NCBI GenBank assembly: GCA_017302045.1 | Contig: JAFLED010000006.1 | Span: 1-39,512 of the forward strand | Direction: 5' to 3' | Origin: Spirochaetota bacterium | Lineage (GTDB): Bacteria > Spirochaetota > Leptospiria > Turneriellales > Turneriellaceae | Length of the DNA: 39,512 bases | Shown here: piece by piece, positions 38,747 to 39,512 of the stretch | Position numbering within the stretch: position 1 is the stretch's first letter | How the letters are laid out: each line of letters starts with the position of its first letter | Translations under genes and position numbers: made by a program | Notes under the pieces: generated by a model | The model's input: only the letters and a program-made list of their open reading frames with translations | The model's database searches: none | What the model was told of the DNA's origin: nothing

Positions 38747-39512
38747 ATGATCGATCTGCAGCTGCTTCGCACCGAAGAGGGATTTCAGCGTGTGCTCGCG
38801 AGTCTCGCGAAGCGCGGCGACGCGACGGGTGCGAATGACCTGAGAACGGCCGCCGAAAAGCGCCGGGCGGTAATCCGCGAAACCGAATCTCTGTCGCAAG
38901 AACGCAACACACAGTCGAAGAAGCTCGGCGAACTCAAGGCGCAGGGCAAACAAGCCGAGTTTGATGCGCTGCGCGAGACGATGAAGGGAGTCGCCGACAG
39001 GCTGAAAGTCCTGAAAGAAGAAGAAACCCAGGTAGAAGAGAATTTCCAGGCCTTGCTTTCGCGCTTACCTAATTTGCTCGACGATAACGTGCCCGAGGGT
39101 AAAGACGAGACAGCGAATACCGTGGTGCGCACCTCGGGTGAAATACCGAATTTCTCATTCGACGTTAAGCCGCATTATGAAATCACCGAAGCGCATAACC
39201 TCGTGGACTTCGAACGCGGCGCCAAACTTTCGGGTGCACGCTTCTATATTTATAATGAGCGTATCGCGCGCTTAGAGCGCAAACTTTCAAACTGGATGCT
39301 CGAACAGCATGCCACGGTCGGTTACAGCGAACGTACCGTACCTTTGGTGGTGAAAGACGAGTGTATGTTTGGTACCGGGCAGTTTCCGAAATTTGCCGAC
39401 GACTATTACCGCATGGACAAAGACGGGCTGTCGCTCATACCTACGGCAGAGGTACCGCTGACGAATATTTATGCCGACGAGATTTTAGGCGAAGCCGAGC
39501 TGCCTATCAAAC
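38747..39512 (+). CDS. serS: Seryl-tRNA synthetase, N-terminal part (truncated by window edge)
   Basis: The frame starts at ATG 38747 and is open to the right edge, giving 255 codons of about 420 in the full enzyme. MIDLQLLRTEEGFQRVLASL is followed by the long antiparallel coiled-coil arm (about residues 25-105, LSQERNTQSKKLGELKAQGK) that grips the tRNA. The core then begins: HYEITEAHNLVDFERGAKLS, the motif-2 region lead-in, and IPTAEVPLTNIYADEIL. It charges tRNA-Ser with serine. The remaining active site lies outside the window. Confidence 0.95.
   Translation, partial: MIDLQLLRTEEGFQRVLASLAKRGDATGANDLRTAAEKRRAVIRETESLSQERNTQSKKLGELKAQGKQAEFDALRETMKGVADRLKVLKEEETQVEENFQALLSRLPNLLDDNVPEGKDETANTVVRTSGEIPNFSFDVKPHYEITEAHNLVDFERGAKLSGARFYIYNERIARLERKLSNWMLEQHATVGYSERTVPLVVKDECMFGTGQFPKFADDYYRMDKDGLSLIPTAEVPLTNIYADEILGEAELPIK

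Noticed and set aside
1-39512. CRISPR arrays, tRNA or rRNA genes, complete insertion sequences
   Set aside because: No regularly spaced repeats, cloverleaf-like sequence ending in CCA, rRNA segments or transposase frames were seen on either strand.

Overview
The window (about 39.5 kb, mostly an estimated 55-60 % GC) looks like chromosome of a spirochaete of the order Leptospirales, most likely Turneriella- or Leptonema-like. This is an inference. It rests on a FecR-domain protein paired with an integral class III adenylate cyclase, a lipoprotein with a spirochaete-type lipobox, an Lsa36-like outer-membrane protein, and several proteins whose only relatives I recognise are leptospiral. Both edges cut genes: a phosphate acetyl/butyryltransferase-like gene on the left (minus strand) and serS on the right.

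Layout. 0-6.6 kb: a signalling and phosphate block. A FecR protein and a membrane adenylate cyclase (minus) diverge from an Ig-Na/Pi-cotransporter-PhoU fusion, a stand-alone cyclic-nucleotide-binding protein and a secreted protein (plus). 6.6-10.4 kb: a TrmH-type methyltransferase, a class I (FbaB-type) aldolase, and an alpha/beta hydrolase-TetR pair behind a perfect 26-bp palindromic operator. 10.4-13.9 kb: a large soluble hybrid histidine kinase and an SRPBCC protein. 13.9-17.3 kb: a tight four-gene operon (FAD oxidoreductase, lipoprotein, ECF41 sigma factor, Cys-motif protein). It is preceded by TGTCACA-N16-CGTC, which matches the published ECF41 promoter consensus as I recall it, so the operon is probably autoregulated and its first gene nearly leaderless.

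17.3-21.6 kb: small exported and hypothetical genes lead into a decayed accessory patch. It holds a broken zeta-toxin-like ATPase with a small basic ORF, a 53-bp imperfect direct repeat next to fragments that may be PAP2-like, a GIY-YIG nuclease, dispersed hairpin repeats, and an AT-richer (about 40 % GC) module of a zinc-ribbon-like small protein translationally coupled to an HNH endonuclease. 21.6-25.8 kb: membrane proteins, a second TetR regulator, a fatty-acid desaturase whose start is preceded by a perfect 40-bp palindrome, and an outer-membrane protein. 25.8-29.4 kb: a minus-strand cluster of peptide-type ABC permeases (YejB/YejE-like), a membrane protein, gatC and a methyltransferase that lies in gatC's reading frame behind a TAA and has no standard start codon in its expected N-terminal region.

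29.4-39.5 kb: mainly housekeeping and signalling genes: a SanA-like protein, an HDOD protein, a TPR protein, a degenerate GGDEF-EAL protein (EAL changed to AEL), carA, a conserved hypothetical, an aldehyde dehydrogenase with a basic N-terminal tail, a small membrane protein, a CAP/SCP protein, a 50-residue candidate membrane peptide abutting a Cys-rich protein, and serS. I found no tRNA, rRNA, CRISPR array or intact transposon. The most interesting parts are the ECF41 operon and promoter, the two TetR palindromes with shared half-sites but different spacing, the cAMP-phosphate cluster, the HNH module, and the gatC/methyltransferase junction.
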